Below, one piece after another: positions 46,381 through 57,904 of a stretch of 64,000 nt of DNA (positions are counted from its first letter, which is position 1; each line of letters opens with the position of its first letter). The translations under genes were made by a program, and so were the position numbers. The notes under the pieces are model-generated. The model was not told the origin of the DNA and made no database searches. It worked only from the letters and a program-made list of their open reading frames with translations. The stretch comes from Agrocybe praecox (Eukaryota > Basidiomycota > Agaricomycetes > Agaricales > Agrocybaceae): the NCBI GenBank assembly GCA_964017145.1, contig OZ024844.1, positions 4,030,001 through 4,094,000 on the forward strand, written 5' to 3'.

Positions 46381-49125
46381 CTACTTATTACCACGGCCAA
46401 AAGCATCCTCTGCAACACGTTGGACAGGAAAGCGGTTTGAGAAGTAATTCTCAGCATAAAGCTGATCCAAGTCACGACCCAATAATTCCTCCATAATAAA
46501 GACAATGATCGCACGCCATCGAGGATCAAGACACTCAGTATCACGAAGATAGTGCTGAGTGAATGCGAGAGTCGGGTTAGTTGAAACTGCTGAACCGAAC
46601 TTGAACCATATCATGTCCCAACAGGCATGGTTCTCGAAACATCCACAATGGCAATGATGCTCCTTAGCAGGGCTCTCGAGATCCCTCTCATACGCCGATC
46701 CGTTGTGTTTATCGGCCTGGTCTGGTTTTGAAGCGGACTTCCCTCTGTGAATGTGGTGATAGCGACATTTGACAGTAGGTGATTTATCGCTGGATGTCAA
46801 CACACGGAGCGTAAGCGCCTTACTGATAGTGACAATTGACGGACAGAAAGATTGAACCTCACGCGCGCATCGAAGCGTGGTGGTGTCGAACTTGTTTAAT
46901 GCCGCTTGGATTTCTTCGGGATCACCTCCCTTGATGGCCTCCTTGTACGCATCTACTAGATCATACGCGACGCCTGATCACATGGAAACAAATTAGTATG
47001 ATATTTCCAAAACAGCATAATAAGAACTTACTGATCATTTCTGAGCGCTCCTCCGGATTAGTTACCCATTTACACATGTGGGTGTTTACATCCTTCTTGG
47101 TAGTCGCCTTCCGGGAGTTGGTTGCTTCAAGTAACGAGATCTGAGTCTTGACCAGGGTTACACGAGTCTGTAAATAGGAGAAGTTGGCGACTGTTCCTGC
47201 GACAATTTGCTCGGTCAAGGTATCCCTGAGGCGTCGCAGATCATCAAGTGACATCATGCCAATGTCACTGTGAATGGGGTGGAGCTTGGTAAGGGTCCTC
47301 AATGCGGCATTCTCTTGTCGTTTGAGATCTTCGATGGTCTTGTTCATCTCAGCATCGTGCCGGTGGAGTTCGTCAAGCTTGGCTCGAGTGACATCAGAAT
47401 CGAGTCGTTCTTCTCTGGGTCCGTCACCCTGGTTGTATTGGATCGCAAGGATTGCCTTCTGCAAGGTTTCCTTCTGGAACATGGCGTCGTCCAAGGCTTT
47501 CCGGAAGAAAAGGTGCTCACATCGAGCCAGCCAAGGCTTGGGCTCCTCGCCTTGCTCCATTTGCGCGGTCGCGGAGTTGTCGAAGACACTCCTATCGATG
47601 GGCTGATAGATAAAAATGTAACGCAGTATTTCTTCCTTGGTTCTGAATGATAAGGAATATATATTTGAGTAACACACTTATATTAAAAAAAAAAAAATTT
47701 ACTTACCTTTTGTTGTAGGGCTTTAAATCTATTTGGATCATGTCAAGGTTAAATTGCAGTCCCGGATTTTGCCAAGTCATGGGGTCGAAATCTCTACCGA
47801 ACCTAGGCCATGTGTATGTCAGAAACAATGTGATATGTAATATCCTGCGAACGTACTCTTGTTGCACATAATGTCCCATTACTGTCCCTTCCAGAGCTCC
47901 GGAATCGACGGTACTTCAAATTTCATCGATGAGCATGGTAAGGATGACAATATATTGTATGACTCACGTTTGCGACACATTATGATTGAAGGGTGGGTTT
48001 CCCCATGAGAATAGGTTATGCTCTGCAGGGTGGCCGGAGCCTCCTGGGACTGCGTTGTGCATGACCGTAGAGACCTGCGGCTGCGGATCCACATTCATCG
48101 CAAAGTCGTTGGTAATCAATTCCGATGGGCGTTTAAAGCTATATTGTTCGAAGTTCAAGCATAAGCGGCCCGGTACAAACAAGATTAAAATAGACGCACA
48201 TGTTAAAAATAGGTTGCTCAGTAGGAGCACACTTGTTGGCGTCCATGTCAACGTCTTTCTCTGCACATGCAGCTGAGTCAAGAGCAGAATTGGTAGCTGA
48301 GTTGGTAGCTGAGTCAAGGACTGTGTCGGAGATGGGCTTCAAAGAATTTGTTGGGCCTAATGGTCTGTAAATCGTGCAGTAAACGCGGCATCATTATCAA
48401 TAAGATAAGATAAGATAAGAATTAAATCGCTAACCCCTCTATGGTAGCGTCACCCTCTAAACCCTTATCCACAGATGGTGCCCCACCTCCAACAATAGGG
48501 GATCTACCAATGCCAAGTGAAGGTTATAAGAAACAGGAGGAACTTCATATCACGTCAACCAGCAAACTCACCCATTCAACGCGTTCGCAGCATTCTTCTG
48601 CGCATCGTTCGTGTGCAATGGCAGTTCTTCAAGTTGGGCAGTTCTGACAGATATTATTATAAATTGTCAAGCTGCTTGCAGATATATAGTATGTAGACTA
48701 GTGAATACCTTTCAGATACGCCTTCATGCGTGCCATTCTGATCTGAGTTCGCGTTTGGCACGGAAACATCCATTGCCTGTGGTTCAGGCTCTGAGACCGG
48801 TGGACCGGGGAGGTCAGAACCTTCTCGCATCGCTTTCAGCCTGTCCAAGGTCTTCTTCGAGGGATCTCGACGTCGGCGAACCGCCTCTTTAGCCTCTGTT
48901 CGACATAAATTGACTGATCTATTAATAAAATAAAGTGATGTTCGTACCAGCATCCACATTCTTGACTCCTTTATACTTCTGGACCCATTCACCCTGCACC
49001 GTGTTGTACTCGGCAGTCCACTGACTGACTAACGCAGCATCTGGTGATAAAAATACTTAGCTGCATATACAGGTGGGAATCGCGCGGCACTGCATACGAG
49101 TTCTAAGCCAATCAACAGAATCCAT
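46381..49125 (-). CDS. unknown 713-aa coiled-coil protein (KDZ-element gene)
   Basis: Eleven exons: 49125-49098, 49040-48948, 48895-48709, 48643-48572, 48503-48435, 48364-48200, 48138-47968, 47913-47857, 47802-47707, 47642-47032, 46973-46381, with consistent phases. The N-terminal half is polar and probably disordered (KRRRRDPSKK-like basic block, repeats of DSATNSA). The middle (about residues 330-500) is a long charged helix with coiled-coil character (FRKALDDAMFQKETLQKAIL.. and ..LDELHRHDAEMNKTIEDLKR). The C terminus carries a His/Cys patch (HHCHCGCFENHAC) followed by a folded-looking domain. I do not recognise it. It lies beside other element genes and between CTAGTAT repeats, so it is probably cargo of the mobile element. 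The first exon of 28 nt is the least certain. Confidence 0.65.
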
Positions 49126-49683
49126 GGGAGTGCAACTGATTCCAAGGGAGTGGGCAATAAAAAGAGGGGGGGGATTTTGTTGTTGGAAATATACTAGGTT
49201 CGCTTTTTCAAGTCGTTATAAGTTACAAGAATTTCAAATGTAATGCAATGTCCCCTATTTGTTGATTTGCCCGATCTCAGTTTCTTATCTCTAATGTTGG
49301 AAATAAGCGGCGGGTTCGGCATTATCCGTCGGGCTTTAAAATTGGTCGAATAAGTCTGTTGTAATTTCAAAACCTGATACCCCTCAGGGGTCCAAGATTT
49401 TTGGCAAGGATACTCCAAACATACATCTAATACATGCTATAATGTTTATTTTAAAATTTGGTGGGTTCCTCCAACAGGGCAGTACACGACGCCGCGAGCA
49501 GTCACATAATTATGGATATAAATACCGATCACTCCTTCATCATTTTTAATATCAAGCTCCGGTCGATCTGAACTTAACAATCTTGAGTGACTATATGCAC
49601 ATCTACGCAACTATATGCTATAATTATATATATACATGCATAAAATCTAAGAATAGTGCATTGTCACTTGGCCACATTTCTAA
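49126..49683. other. shared promoter region of two divergent genes
   Basis: Between the divergent starts at 49125 (-) and 49684 (+). No palindromic repeats and no gene seen. Confidence 0.4.
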
Positions 49684-50592
49684 ATGGCTGATACTGACGG
49701 TCTAACAAAGCAGCAACGGTATTACCAGAAGTAAATTCAGGTCTAATATATAAGCTCTAATGGTCCTGACTTACTTTTTTTTTTTTTTTTTTTAAATTTC
49801 AGAAATAAAGAAAAGTGTGATGCTCGACGTGCCGCTGCCAAACGCGCCAAACGTCTGAGGTAAGTAGTATATTTTAACTATTAGAGGCGTAAAAGATGAA
49901 CTAATGTGAATGTTAGAGAGAATAACCAGCCATTGCAGTACGTTTCTCAGGTTTAGAACTACAACTTATTTACTCATTACAGAGTATCAAGCGAAGACAA
50001 ATGCATACAGACAGACCTACCAGCTGATCCACTTGACGAATTAATGGATGTATACTGGTCCATTCCACAATGTCCAACGGCCGATGAGATGAAGGAGCTT
50101 CATGCCCTTATTGAATCAAAGAAGAGCATTTCGTCTTCGTATCTCGTCATGGACCCCGAGGAATGTCGTGCAATTGTTGCCCACACCTCATCACAATACG
50201 CAACAATACTCAGCCTTCGTGAAGAGATAGGGACATGGAGTGGGCATTGGGGAGGGATACACGCTTGGCCTGAAACATTCGAAGTGGTTTTTCGTCGCGC
50301 ATATAGACGTGGAGAAGATAAAGTCACCAGGTTCATTGAACGATTGCTGGTTCATGAACTTCGTGGCAAAGCCCTACTCCGCCAACTTCAGTTCATCGAA
50401 GGCACCCTTCCTAAGAGCAAAGCCGCTCTACACTCGCTTTGGGACTATCAGCAGGAGCAAGTAATTACAATGGTCCAAGGAATTACAATCATCCAGACTA
50501 AACTTCCAGTACTGCGACGCATGTCCTTTGCCTCAGATCCTCATGGATCCTTAGAATTTAATAGGGACGATGTATTCAATATATACCAGTAG
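49684..50592 (+). CDS. unknown 237-aa protein with basic N terminus (KDZ-element gene)
   Basis: Three exons, 49684-49730, 49803-49859 and 49983-50592. The first intron has a run of about 22 T before its acceptor. The N terminus (KQQRYYQKNKEKCDARRAAA, then KRAKRL) looks like the basic region of a DNA-binding protein. The remaining 180 residues are helix-rich with conserved-looking tryptophans (VYWSIP, GTWSGHWGGIHAWPETFEVV). I do not recognise a family. It is divergently arranged with the coiled-coil gene and lies inside the proposed KDZ element. The start is the first ATG that opens into the frame. Confidence 0.65.
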
Positions 50593-50885
50593 TAGAAGAT
50601 ATATATATGTTGTTTGGTTCGACAATTATCCGTACCCAACTTACAGTACTTTGAAGTACTCTGATGCAAAACCTTCAACGACTCGGTTACTCATAGTTAG
50701 TCGAGTTCAATAGACACTAAGTATTTTATATTTTTGAGTGAGAAAAATGTAGACATAGGCTCTATTGATTCTAATTGAACTGAAACCACTTATTATATCG
50801 CGTCTAACTCCCCAAATAAGCTGAATACTACCAGGGAAAGAACTCATAGTTCGAGGAAGACCGAGACATGTGACTCAATATTGGA

Positions 50886-50975
50886 CGCGACTTGAACGCG
50901 ACTTGAGCGCGACTTGAGCGCGACTTGAGCGCGACTTGAGCGCGACTTGAGCGCGACTTGAGCGCAAGTTGGACG
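50886..50975. repeat. 11-bp minisatellite
   Basis: About eight head-to-tail copies of CGCGACTTGAG, the last ones degenerate (CGCAAGTTGGA, CGCGACTCGCA). Single CGCGACTT words continue to about 51055. Not part of a gene I can support. Confidence 0.92.
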
Positions 50976-51225
50976 CGACTCGCACATGACTTGGGCACTT
51001 TGGACGCGACTTGAACATTACCTGGAAAATCTGGACGTGACTTGGACGCGACTTACCAGCCACATTATTAAGACAACGCTAAATGTAACTTCGACAACTA
51101 AATCAAAACTTCAACGTTCCAACATTAATGCTTGTCACTACTCTGAGTCTTTGAATGTAACCATAAGTTTTTTCACATAGTCAACTTATTCAAGATAATA
51201 TCATTAAGAGGCGGTCAAATAAATA

Positions 51226-54200
51226 TCATTCACTAGGTATGCCCAACCTCTCCGAATACATGTCTAATTTACAAGTCATATCTAACATACGTGCCTCCAT
51301 CTCAGCCACTTTGTCGTGCATCTTTGCGTTCTCCTCCTTCGACTCTTTGAGTTTTGCTCCCAGAACAAGCGCGTTGGAACGACGAGAAGCAAGCAAGTCG
51401 CTCATGAGATCGTCATATTGGGTTACAATATCCTCCATCCTCTCAGAAGCCTCTCGAAAGAGGTGCGGAGAGGTGTAGTGTATCGTTGAACCAACACCGC
51501 CTGTGTGTTGGGCCCCAACAAACAGCCAACAACCGGTACTTGCGGCAAGGTCGTCACATCTCTCAACAAGTCGGTTCATGTTCTCCAAGAACCGCTTGCT
51601 GGCGAGAGGAGCCTCCTCAATTGGAGCAGGTCTAGCATGTTTGCGATATATCTCTATACAAATGAGGTTAGTATCTCTGTATATAATATCAGGTAGCATT
51701 AGTACTCACTATGAGCAACTCCTCCTCGCATACACCCATGTACATGCCCGTGCTTTGGGTTACTCTTGGTAGCCCGCCGCACGTTCTTCGAGCTATCATT
51801 GGAGACCTGTCCATCGGCAATGGTGGAAGAGGAAGGTTGTGGAGGTGTCCAAGGGTTGGAGGACAGAGTATCGCCCTGTTAAGAAAAATCAGGCAATAAT
51901 TAACGTGGCCTACATGACATTACTTACCTGATAGGTTCTTCCGGGGGGATGGGATGGAGTCGTCGGGGCAGACATACCTGAGGAATGATAAGGTAGATAT
52001 TTATAAGTGTATACTATGTAGTATATTATGTCAGAACATACCTCCATCTGACATCGGCCGCAAGGGAGGAAAGGGAGGCAAAAATGGAAGCTCAGAATTA
52101 AACTGAGGGGCGCCATGTGGGAGAAATACATTGTCAGGAATGGCGACGGGAGGTTGGAATTGCTGGGAGGTAGGAATAGGCGGCGGTGCCGATGTAGGGT
52201 GCTCGTTACTGGCCATAGACGATGTAATGTTCTACTTGACACATCTCAGAGAAAGGATAAGAATAGCATAGAATAGCATACCTCCATAATCCTTTGCTCA
52301 CGGAGAAATTCACGGCCCTTCTTAGTATGAACGCATTGGCTGCGCAATGGCTTTCCTAGACAGCACTGGCACTTCCGACCACCAACAGACTTTGATGGAG
52401 CGTTACTGACCTACAGTGGGGGACAAAACCGTTACAATGTTTTGTACATTTCAAGTAAACCAGAAATAACTTGGGAACCAGGCAAGCTAGAACTTTGAAA
52501 TTTTAAATTTAGATAGTCCTGAATGTTATCTGCCCAAACATATGTCAATGATTATGTAAGCACCATTTCTTCCCACACTACAAATTATTTAAAAGTACAA
52601 GTACATTGTAACGGTTTTGTCCCTCTTGAAAATTATATACTATTTACACTATTCAGTATTTGGTATAGCCTCCCTTGGCCTTAGCAACAGCTGCAACCCT
52701 TTTAGGCATACTTTCTATCAAATTCTGACACACAGAGGCTGGAATTTCATTCCACACCTTCTGTGTCCTTCCCCAAAGTTCTGCTATGCTAGAAGGGGCT
52801 GTTTCATAGTCTCCAAGCCTTGCCTTGAGATGAACCCAAAGGTGTTCAATTGGGTTGAGGTCTGCTGATTGAGGGGGCCACACCATAACTTCCATACCAC
52901 TGTCTTTTAGCCAGTTCATGGCCTTTTTGCTCTTGTGCTTGGGGTCATTGTCTTGCTGAAAAATGACATCCTCTGGGTTCTTGTTGTAATATGCAAGGCT
53001 TTGCTGGAGTTCATCATCCAGAATGGACACATAGAGGTCAGCATCCATCCTCCCATCAATCTTGGTCCCATACCCAACTCCTTCCCAAAACATACAGCCC
53101 CAAAACATCAAATTCCCTCCTGCAAATTTGACAGTGCCCTCTACCAGCCTATCACTAAGCCCCTCTCCTGGCATTTTCCACACCCACTTCCTCCCATCTG
53201 ACCCCAAACGATTGACTTTGGTCTCATCTGTGTAGACAACACGCTTCCAGTCATCAACGGTCCAGTGTATATGGCTCATTGCAAAGTCCATGTGTTCCTT
53301 CCTATGTCGTTTGGAGAGGAAAGGCTGTTTCTTCTTGACTACAGCCTTTAATCCAGTGCTCCGAAGTGCTCTGCGAACAGTCTTTGATGATAGAGGCTGG
53401 TTGGTAATGTCTTTCAAGGTTTTGGCAACCTCAACAGCATTTTCAGCCTTGCGAGAAGAGATAAGGCGTATGGCATATTTGATATTGGATGGTGAAAGCT
53501 TGCGAGGACAACCACCAGTGGACTTGGGAAGGTCAGAGCAGTATCTGTTGCGGATACGGGATATAGAGGCAATAGAACAACCAGTAATAGCTTCAATTTG
53601 GTGAGAAGAATGACCTTGGGTAAGAAGATGAATGATGTGGGTGCATTGGGCAGTAGTAATGCAGTGCATAGTGAAATAATGAGTTGTGGGGGGCCACAAG
53701 CATCGTACAAGAGTATATATACCTTTTCCCAACCAATCACATGATTTTATTTGCACTTATTTGGGTGTAATCAACAAAGTCAGGTGATTTGACTGAGAGG
53801 GACAAAACTGTTACAATGTACTTGTACTTTTAAATAATTTGTAGTGTGGGAAGAAATGGTGCTTACATAATCATTGACATATGTTTGGGTAGATAACATC
53901 CAGGACTATCTACATTTAAAATTTCAAGGTTCTAGCTTGCCTGGTTCCCAAGTTATTTCTGGTTTACTTGAAATGTACAAAACATTGTAACGGTTTTGTC
54001 CCCCACTGTATATAGAACAATATTATATTTAGATTATATACAACATATGAATGTTAACAACCTTACCTCCGCTTGTTGTGCCAAAAATTCTCGTCCAGAG
54101 GCGGTGTGAACACATTCAGTCAGTAGAGGCTCATTTGGACACCTGCGACAGTGTCTTCCAGGAGTGGCCCTGGCGGGAGAAGCTGGAAGTGGCCTGCTTC

Positions 54201-54228
54201 GGCGTGCCCGTGTGGCTGAGGCAGGCAT
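51226..54228 (-). CDS. unknown 374-aa protein with two Cys-rich repeats and coiled-coil end (KDZ-element gene)
   Basis: Six exons: 54228-54067, 52410-52282, 52231-52042, 51977-51928, 51875-51710, 51653-51226. Exons 1 and 2 each encode one copy of a repeat of the form C-x2-C-x7-8-C-V-H-T-x2-G-R-E-F-L-x2-Q: HCRRCPNEPLLTECVHTASG and KCQCCLGKPLRSQCVHTKKG. Together with nearby basic residues this suggests small zinc-binding modules. A proline-rich middle follows. The last exon encodes SKRFLENMNRLVERCDDL and a long charged helix (KESKEENAKMHDKVAEMEAR). No family recognised. The intron between the two repeats now holds a whole Tc1 element and measures 1656 nt; without the element and one TA it would be 59 nt. 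Confidence 0.68.
52414..52626. repeat. left 213-bp inverted repeat of the Tc1 element
   Basis: Pairs with 53796-54008. Its outer end (GGACAAAACCGTTACAATGT) is repeated in inverse orientation at its inner end (ACATTGTAACGGTTTTGTCC, about 52604-52623). Each long repeat therefore carries two facing copies of the presumed transposase-binding site. Confidence 0.92.
52653..53669 (-). CDS. Tc1-type DDE transposase
   Basis: One exon, 338 aa from the ATG at 53669. An upstream in-frame ATG at 53756 is less likely because the start MHCITTAQ leads directly into the helix-turn-helix region. The N-terminal part holds the paired-type DNA-binding domain (IIHLLTQGHSSHQIEAITGC.., SISRIRNRY). A second helix-turn-helix follows (LSSKTVRRALRSTGLK). 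The catalytic domain has D in VYTDETKVNR, D in FQQDNDPKHKSK and E in SADLNPIEHLW with 34 residues between the last two (DD34E). The enzyme cuts and pastes the element at TA sites. Closing KAKGGYTKY is typical. No stop or frameshift is present. Confidence 0.95.
   Translation of the reverse strand: MHCITTAQCTHIIHLLTQGHSSHQIEAITGCSIASISRIRNRYCSDLPKSTGGCPRKLSPSNIKYAIRLISSRKAENAVEVAKTLKDITNQPLSSKTVRRALRSTGLKAVVKKKQPFLSKRHRKEHMDFAMSHIHWTVDDWKRVVYTDETKVNRLGSDGRKWVWKMPGEGLSDRLVEGTVKFAGGNLMFWGCMFWEGVGYGTKIDGRMDADLYVSILDDELQQSLAYYNKNPEDVIFQQDNDPKHKSKKAMNWLKDSGMEVMVWPPQSADLNPIEHLWVHLKARLGDYETAPSSIAELWGRTQKVWNEIPASVCQNLIESMPKRVAAVAKAKGGYTKY
53796..54008. repeat. right 213-bp inverted repeat of the Tc1 element
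   Basis: Reverse complement of 52414-52626 with few differences. It also ends inward with a facing copy of the terminal 20-bp word (GGACAAAACTGTTACAATGT at about 53800-53819, one mismatch). Confidence 0.92.
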
Positions 54229-54284
54229 GTGGAAAGAAAGAAAGAACTTTGAGACTGGCACGTTAACTTTAAAAGTATTTTTCA

Positions 54285-54540
54285 GCTCTAGTATATTCGT
54301 ACATGGATGTTCTGCTAGTATGTGCGTACTAGTATGAGGGGTGGCTCGCAACAGAGCGCAAACTATCTAGTACTTATTTACAAGGCGCGCTCTGTTGCGC
54401 ACCTTGTATGTAGATACTAGAATAAGTCTAGTATTTATCTACAATCGCACCCGAGCGCACCTTGTATGTAGATACTAGAATGTGATCTAGTATTTATCTA
54501 CAAGGCTCGCACCAGAGCGTACCTTGTATGTATATTCTTA
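54285..54540. repeat. CTAGTAT palindromic repeats between two element genes
   Basis: Three to four units of the same palindromic family as the array at 44 kb (for example CTAGTATTTATCTACAAGG at about 54489 pairing with CCTTGTATGTAGATACTAG near 54456 and similar). They separate the start of the Cys-repeat gene from the 3' end of the KDZ transposase gene. Confidence 0.88.
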
Positions 54541-54590
54541 CAGCACACTGATAAATTCAAAAATAGATATTTATTACAGTTATAAATTTT

Positions 54591-57500
54591 CTATTGTCCA
54601 TACTTTGTTAATTCACGTATTCGTAATCTATTCCAGATTCCCAAAAATACTCTAGAGTACATAATCGCCCTCTCTTGGCCCATGTAACTGACCGACTTGC
54701 GTATCCTGGTGATTCCGCTATTGCCACATTCTGCCGCGCTTGAGTTTAATCAGAGGAGACGAGGATCAGTTTCACAGTATGTGGTGAGGAACGATGACGG
54801 ACAGCATTTAGTATGGTCCGGTGCGTGGAAAGCATCAATGATGAAGAGGGTGTCTTGAAAGAAAGCTGGTTCACGGAGCATGCAGTATGGTTCGAGGGTG
54901 CATGCGAAATCATAGACGATAATTTCAGGTGCCTTCTTCCATCGTGTATATAACGCCGAGAAGACATCGTTACGACCTTCCGCCATGGGAAGACAGTGAA
55001 ATCCGTAACTGATGCTATGAGAACACCACGCCACCATGATTCCGCCTGTAAGCTTCTTTGGGCTATATTTAGAATAGAATTTTCGGCATCCCTCTTTGAG
55101 CTCCTTGCCGGTATCTTTAGCGCTGTCTTCTTTTAAATTTGGATATTGAGGCCGGTGACGGATTTGCGGCATTGCATAGAGATTACTGGTCTATAAATTT
55201 TTAAATAAGTAGTGTAAGATATTACCATAATATTATATCTTACCTTTTGCCAGTGTCCTACCTCTTCATTTATCCTCGGGTCTGGTGGATCGGTAGCGTG
55301 TACTAGGAGTGTTTGCCGGACCGTTTCTCCACGTAAATACAGCCACTTGCAAAGCCCAAGAGTATCTGGATGAATGTTACCAAAGGAAAGGTAGTCATAC
55401 TGGACAACATTGTGCACTGCTGGTATGGAGACCAATTCCGAGGCATTCTTGGGACAGGGGTTGCGAATATAGCCCAGCAACTTCAGAAGCGCTGGATGTG
55501 TCATCATCTGCATTGCCGACTCCTCGGCACTGATCTAAAGATAGTTTTAGCATGACAGTGAATTTAAATGCATAACTAAAATCGTACCTGAATAAAAAGT
55601 TTGACATAAACTGTTGGAGGTTCCTTCTTCTCGATCACAGCATCAACTCCAAAATACCTACCAAATACCGAAGATAAGTCTGGACTCAATGTACCCAGCT
55701 GATCTACCACATCGGGAATAAGCTTGAAACGCTCCATCAGAGCTTTCCGCTTTTGTAATAGAGCTGCCTTTCTGCATGACAAATTTCGAATTCGCACTTC
55801 GTCTTCCTGAGAGGACCCAGACTCATTAGAATATTCATCTTCGCTGAGTGGCTCGTTATTTGCTGGATTTTCTTGCTGTGAGCGGAAGTTGGTTTGGTGT
55901 AGCGATGGTCCCGTGAGAATTTTTCTGATGCTTTTGCGCAAGATTGCATCTGGGATACATTGCAATCGTTTGACTCGGACAACGCAATCATGTGTTGTAG
56001 AGGTAGGATGTATGGTCGTTGGCGGTCGCATTGAGTCTAGGACATTTTTTCGATTAAACACGAGGGAAACACCATCGAAAATTATAGCTGTTGGCTCTTC
56101 CTTGCATTTGGGACATAACATATCTCCATCGAGTTGGAGAAGGCGCGTATAAGAAAACCATGCCGCTCGAAAAATCTTCTCGCTGCAAAATCCAAGACCT
56201 TGAGGATTATTTGTCTGGTATCTCCGAGAGACGACGGTTACCCAGGCTGAAAATGGTGTCTCGGAGGTAGTAAAAGTGCTAGTATATTCGTCCAAGATGT
56301 GATGTGATATGAGGATGCGATTGTTCCAGTTGAAAAGACCAACATCACGGCAGTCTGGGCCAATACATCGAACCTTGCATACTGGACAGCATTGAAGGTT
56401 AATCACAGACTCCCAAGCCTCGTTGAAACCATAGATAATGCAATTTCGTTGTTCCAAAGGATAAAAACGATTGTACTTGATTCGATCGTCGCCAGATCTG
56501 CATGAGCAAGATGCCGAGTCCGGATCAAACAGAATGTTGGCTGGTGGTTCCTTGAATGGGGTTATGTCAGGCGGAAGGGGATCGGATGCAATTCTGGCCC
56601 AGATAGGAGGAGACAGGGGCAAATATGATACAGATTCATTGGTAATCTCACTGACTTGTCGTCCTTGTGGCGCTATGAAAGTAAGAGAAATGTCAGTAAT
56701 TTTGAATAAATAGATAGAGTTAAATGCTTACCTTGATAATCCAATTGTGAGCTTTCTACCAATGGATCTCTAGCCTCAATATCTGCGTGAAGGTGCTGCT
56801 GAACGGAATGCCTTGCCGCCGTGATATGCGAACACGAGTTCACTTTTGGATCACGGGAGCAGATCCAAGTGCCTTGGCCGTCGTCATTTCCTGTATATTG
56901 AACGGTTGCTCTATTCTTGATGGTTGGAAGATGAGGTGCGGGGACAGAAAATAAATTGTTGTAAATCCCGTCTTCTAAACATGCGACTCTTGTGACTAAA
57001 AATGGTTCGTCGTCATTAACTAGAGGTAAATACATCAGTATTGTCTATACTGTAGGAATATACAAGACAACTTACTGTCCACGCCCCGATCAAGCGGGAA
57101 TTTATCATCGCCATAATCCTTAATAAAAACCATGTGGAAACATGTTTCGTGGTTCCGGTGGTCTGGGCACATGCACACGAGTATGGATTCATCCCCAATT
57201 GTCACGTGTTGCATATGATACCAAAGATTCTGTGAAATAATTATATGCCAATCAAAATCAAACATGATTGCCACTTACTGTTATCACGTTAGTTCGTCTG
57301 TTCCAGCCGTTTACAAGAAAAAGTCTCTGCGAAAGTTGATAGAATCCACACTCCTCGGCAAAGACCGCCTCAATGAAGTACTGATACGGTGTCGAATACC
57401 CATTCTCTATAAATAGATGTATAAGCGCCGTCAGTTTCCATCCAATACCAGATAATAAATTGATACCAATTTCTCCATATGGTTCTAAGAAGTCGTTATC

Positions 57501-57752
57501 TTGGCCCACTGGTGTTTCTTCATGAGTCATTTGATTATGGTGCGTGGGGTGTACCTCGCCGGCTGCTTCAGTACTGCGAGATGTATTCTGATTTGTGCGT
57601 CTTCGTTTATTGGTCTTCACGTGTTCCCTACGCCTAGGAGTAATAAGAGTCATAGTGTCAGCATTGCTTGTATAGCTGGATTGCAGACTGATTTTTCGTG
57701 GAGGGGATGGTGGAGCACCGATAATACGAATGCGACGAGTGCTGTCCGACAT
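54591..57752 (-). pseudogene. KDZ transposase with CxC5/CxC6-like cysteine clusters, one internal stop
   Basis: Seven exons: 57752-57467, 57406-57279, 57229-57076, 57019-56732, 56672-55588, 55534-55244, 55190-54591, for 943 codons. Cysteine clusters come first: a CMCPDHRNHETC part near residue 165; a SWIM-like C..C-x-H near 250; CCPVCKVRCIGPDCRDVGLF near 385, then LCPKCKEE near 475. The catalytic region has IIFDGV (D about 485), VYDFACTLEPYCMLREP (D about 838) and a C-terminal SSAAECGNSGITRIRKS element. KDZ enzymes move large DNA transposons of basidiomycetes. TGA at 54752-54750 interrupts the frame just before that last element, which probably holds the third catalytic acid; the same frame then runs 52 codons to TAG at 54593-54591. 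Otherwise the gene is clean, so the lesion is recent, unless the TGA is read through or spliced out. Confidence 0.8.
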
Positions 57753-57904
57753 TTCGTAAGAATGGACCGGGGTGATGGGGACACTGATATCAAAGTATTT
57801 TCAATATATTTATATGTTAAGATATTTCGTGGATCTCAGATAAGGCACCTTAGGCGGGCAGATGAATCAATGTTTATTTTGTACAAAATGGGTTAACATC
57901 ATAT

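Larger units (their letters stand above)
52414..54008. mobile_element. complete Tc1/mariner-type transposon
   Basis: The element is 1595 bp, flanked by TA at 52412-52413 and 54009-54010. Ends are CAGTGGGGGACAAAACCG and its inverse. It carries one intact transposase gene on the minus strand and long inverted repeats that differ at only a handful of positions. All parts needed for movement look intact, so the insertion is recent. It sits exactly at the 3' splice site of an intron in the 51226-54228 gene. Confidence 0.95.

Noticed and set aside
47270..47650. 126-aa plus-strand frame
   Set aside because: Antisense shadow of the coiled-coil exon of the 46381-49125 gene.
54591..54752. TGA as selenocysteine codon in the KDZ gene
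   Set aside because: Higher basidiomycetes are not known to use selenocysteine, and the position aligns with no conserved cysteine; a nonsense change is simpler.
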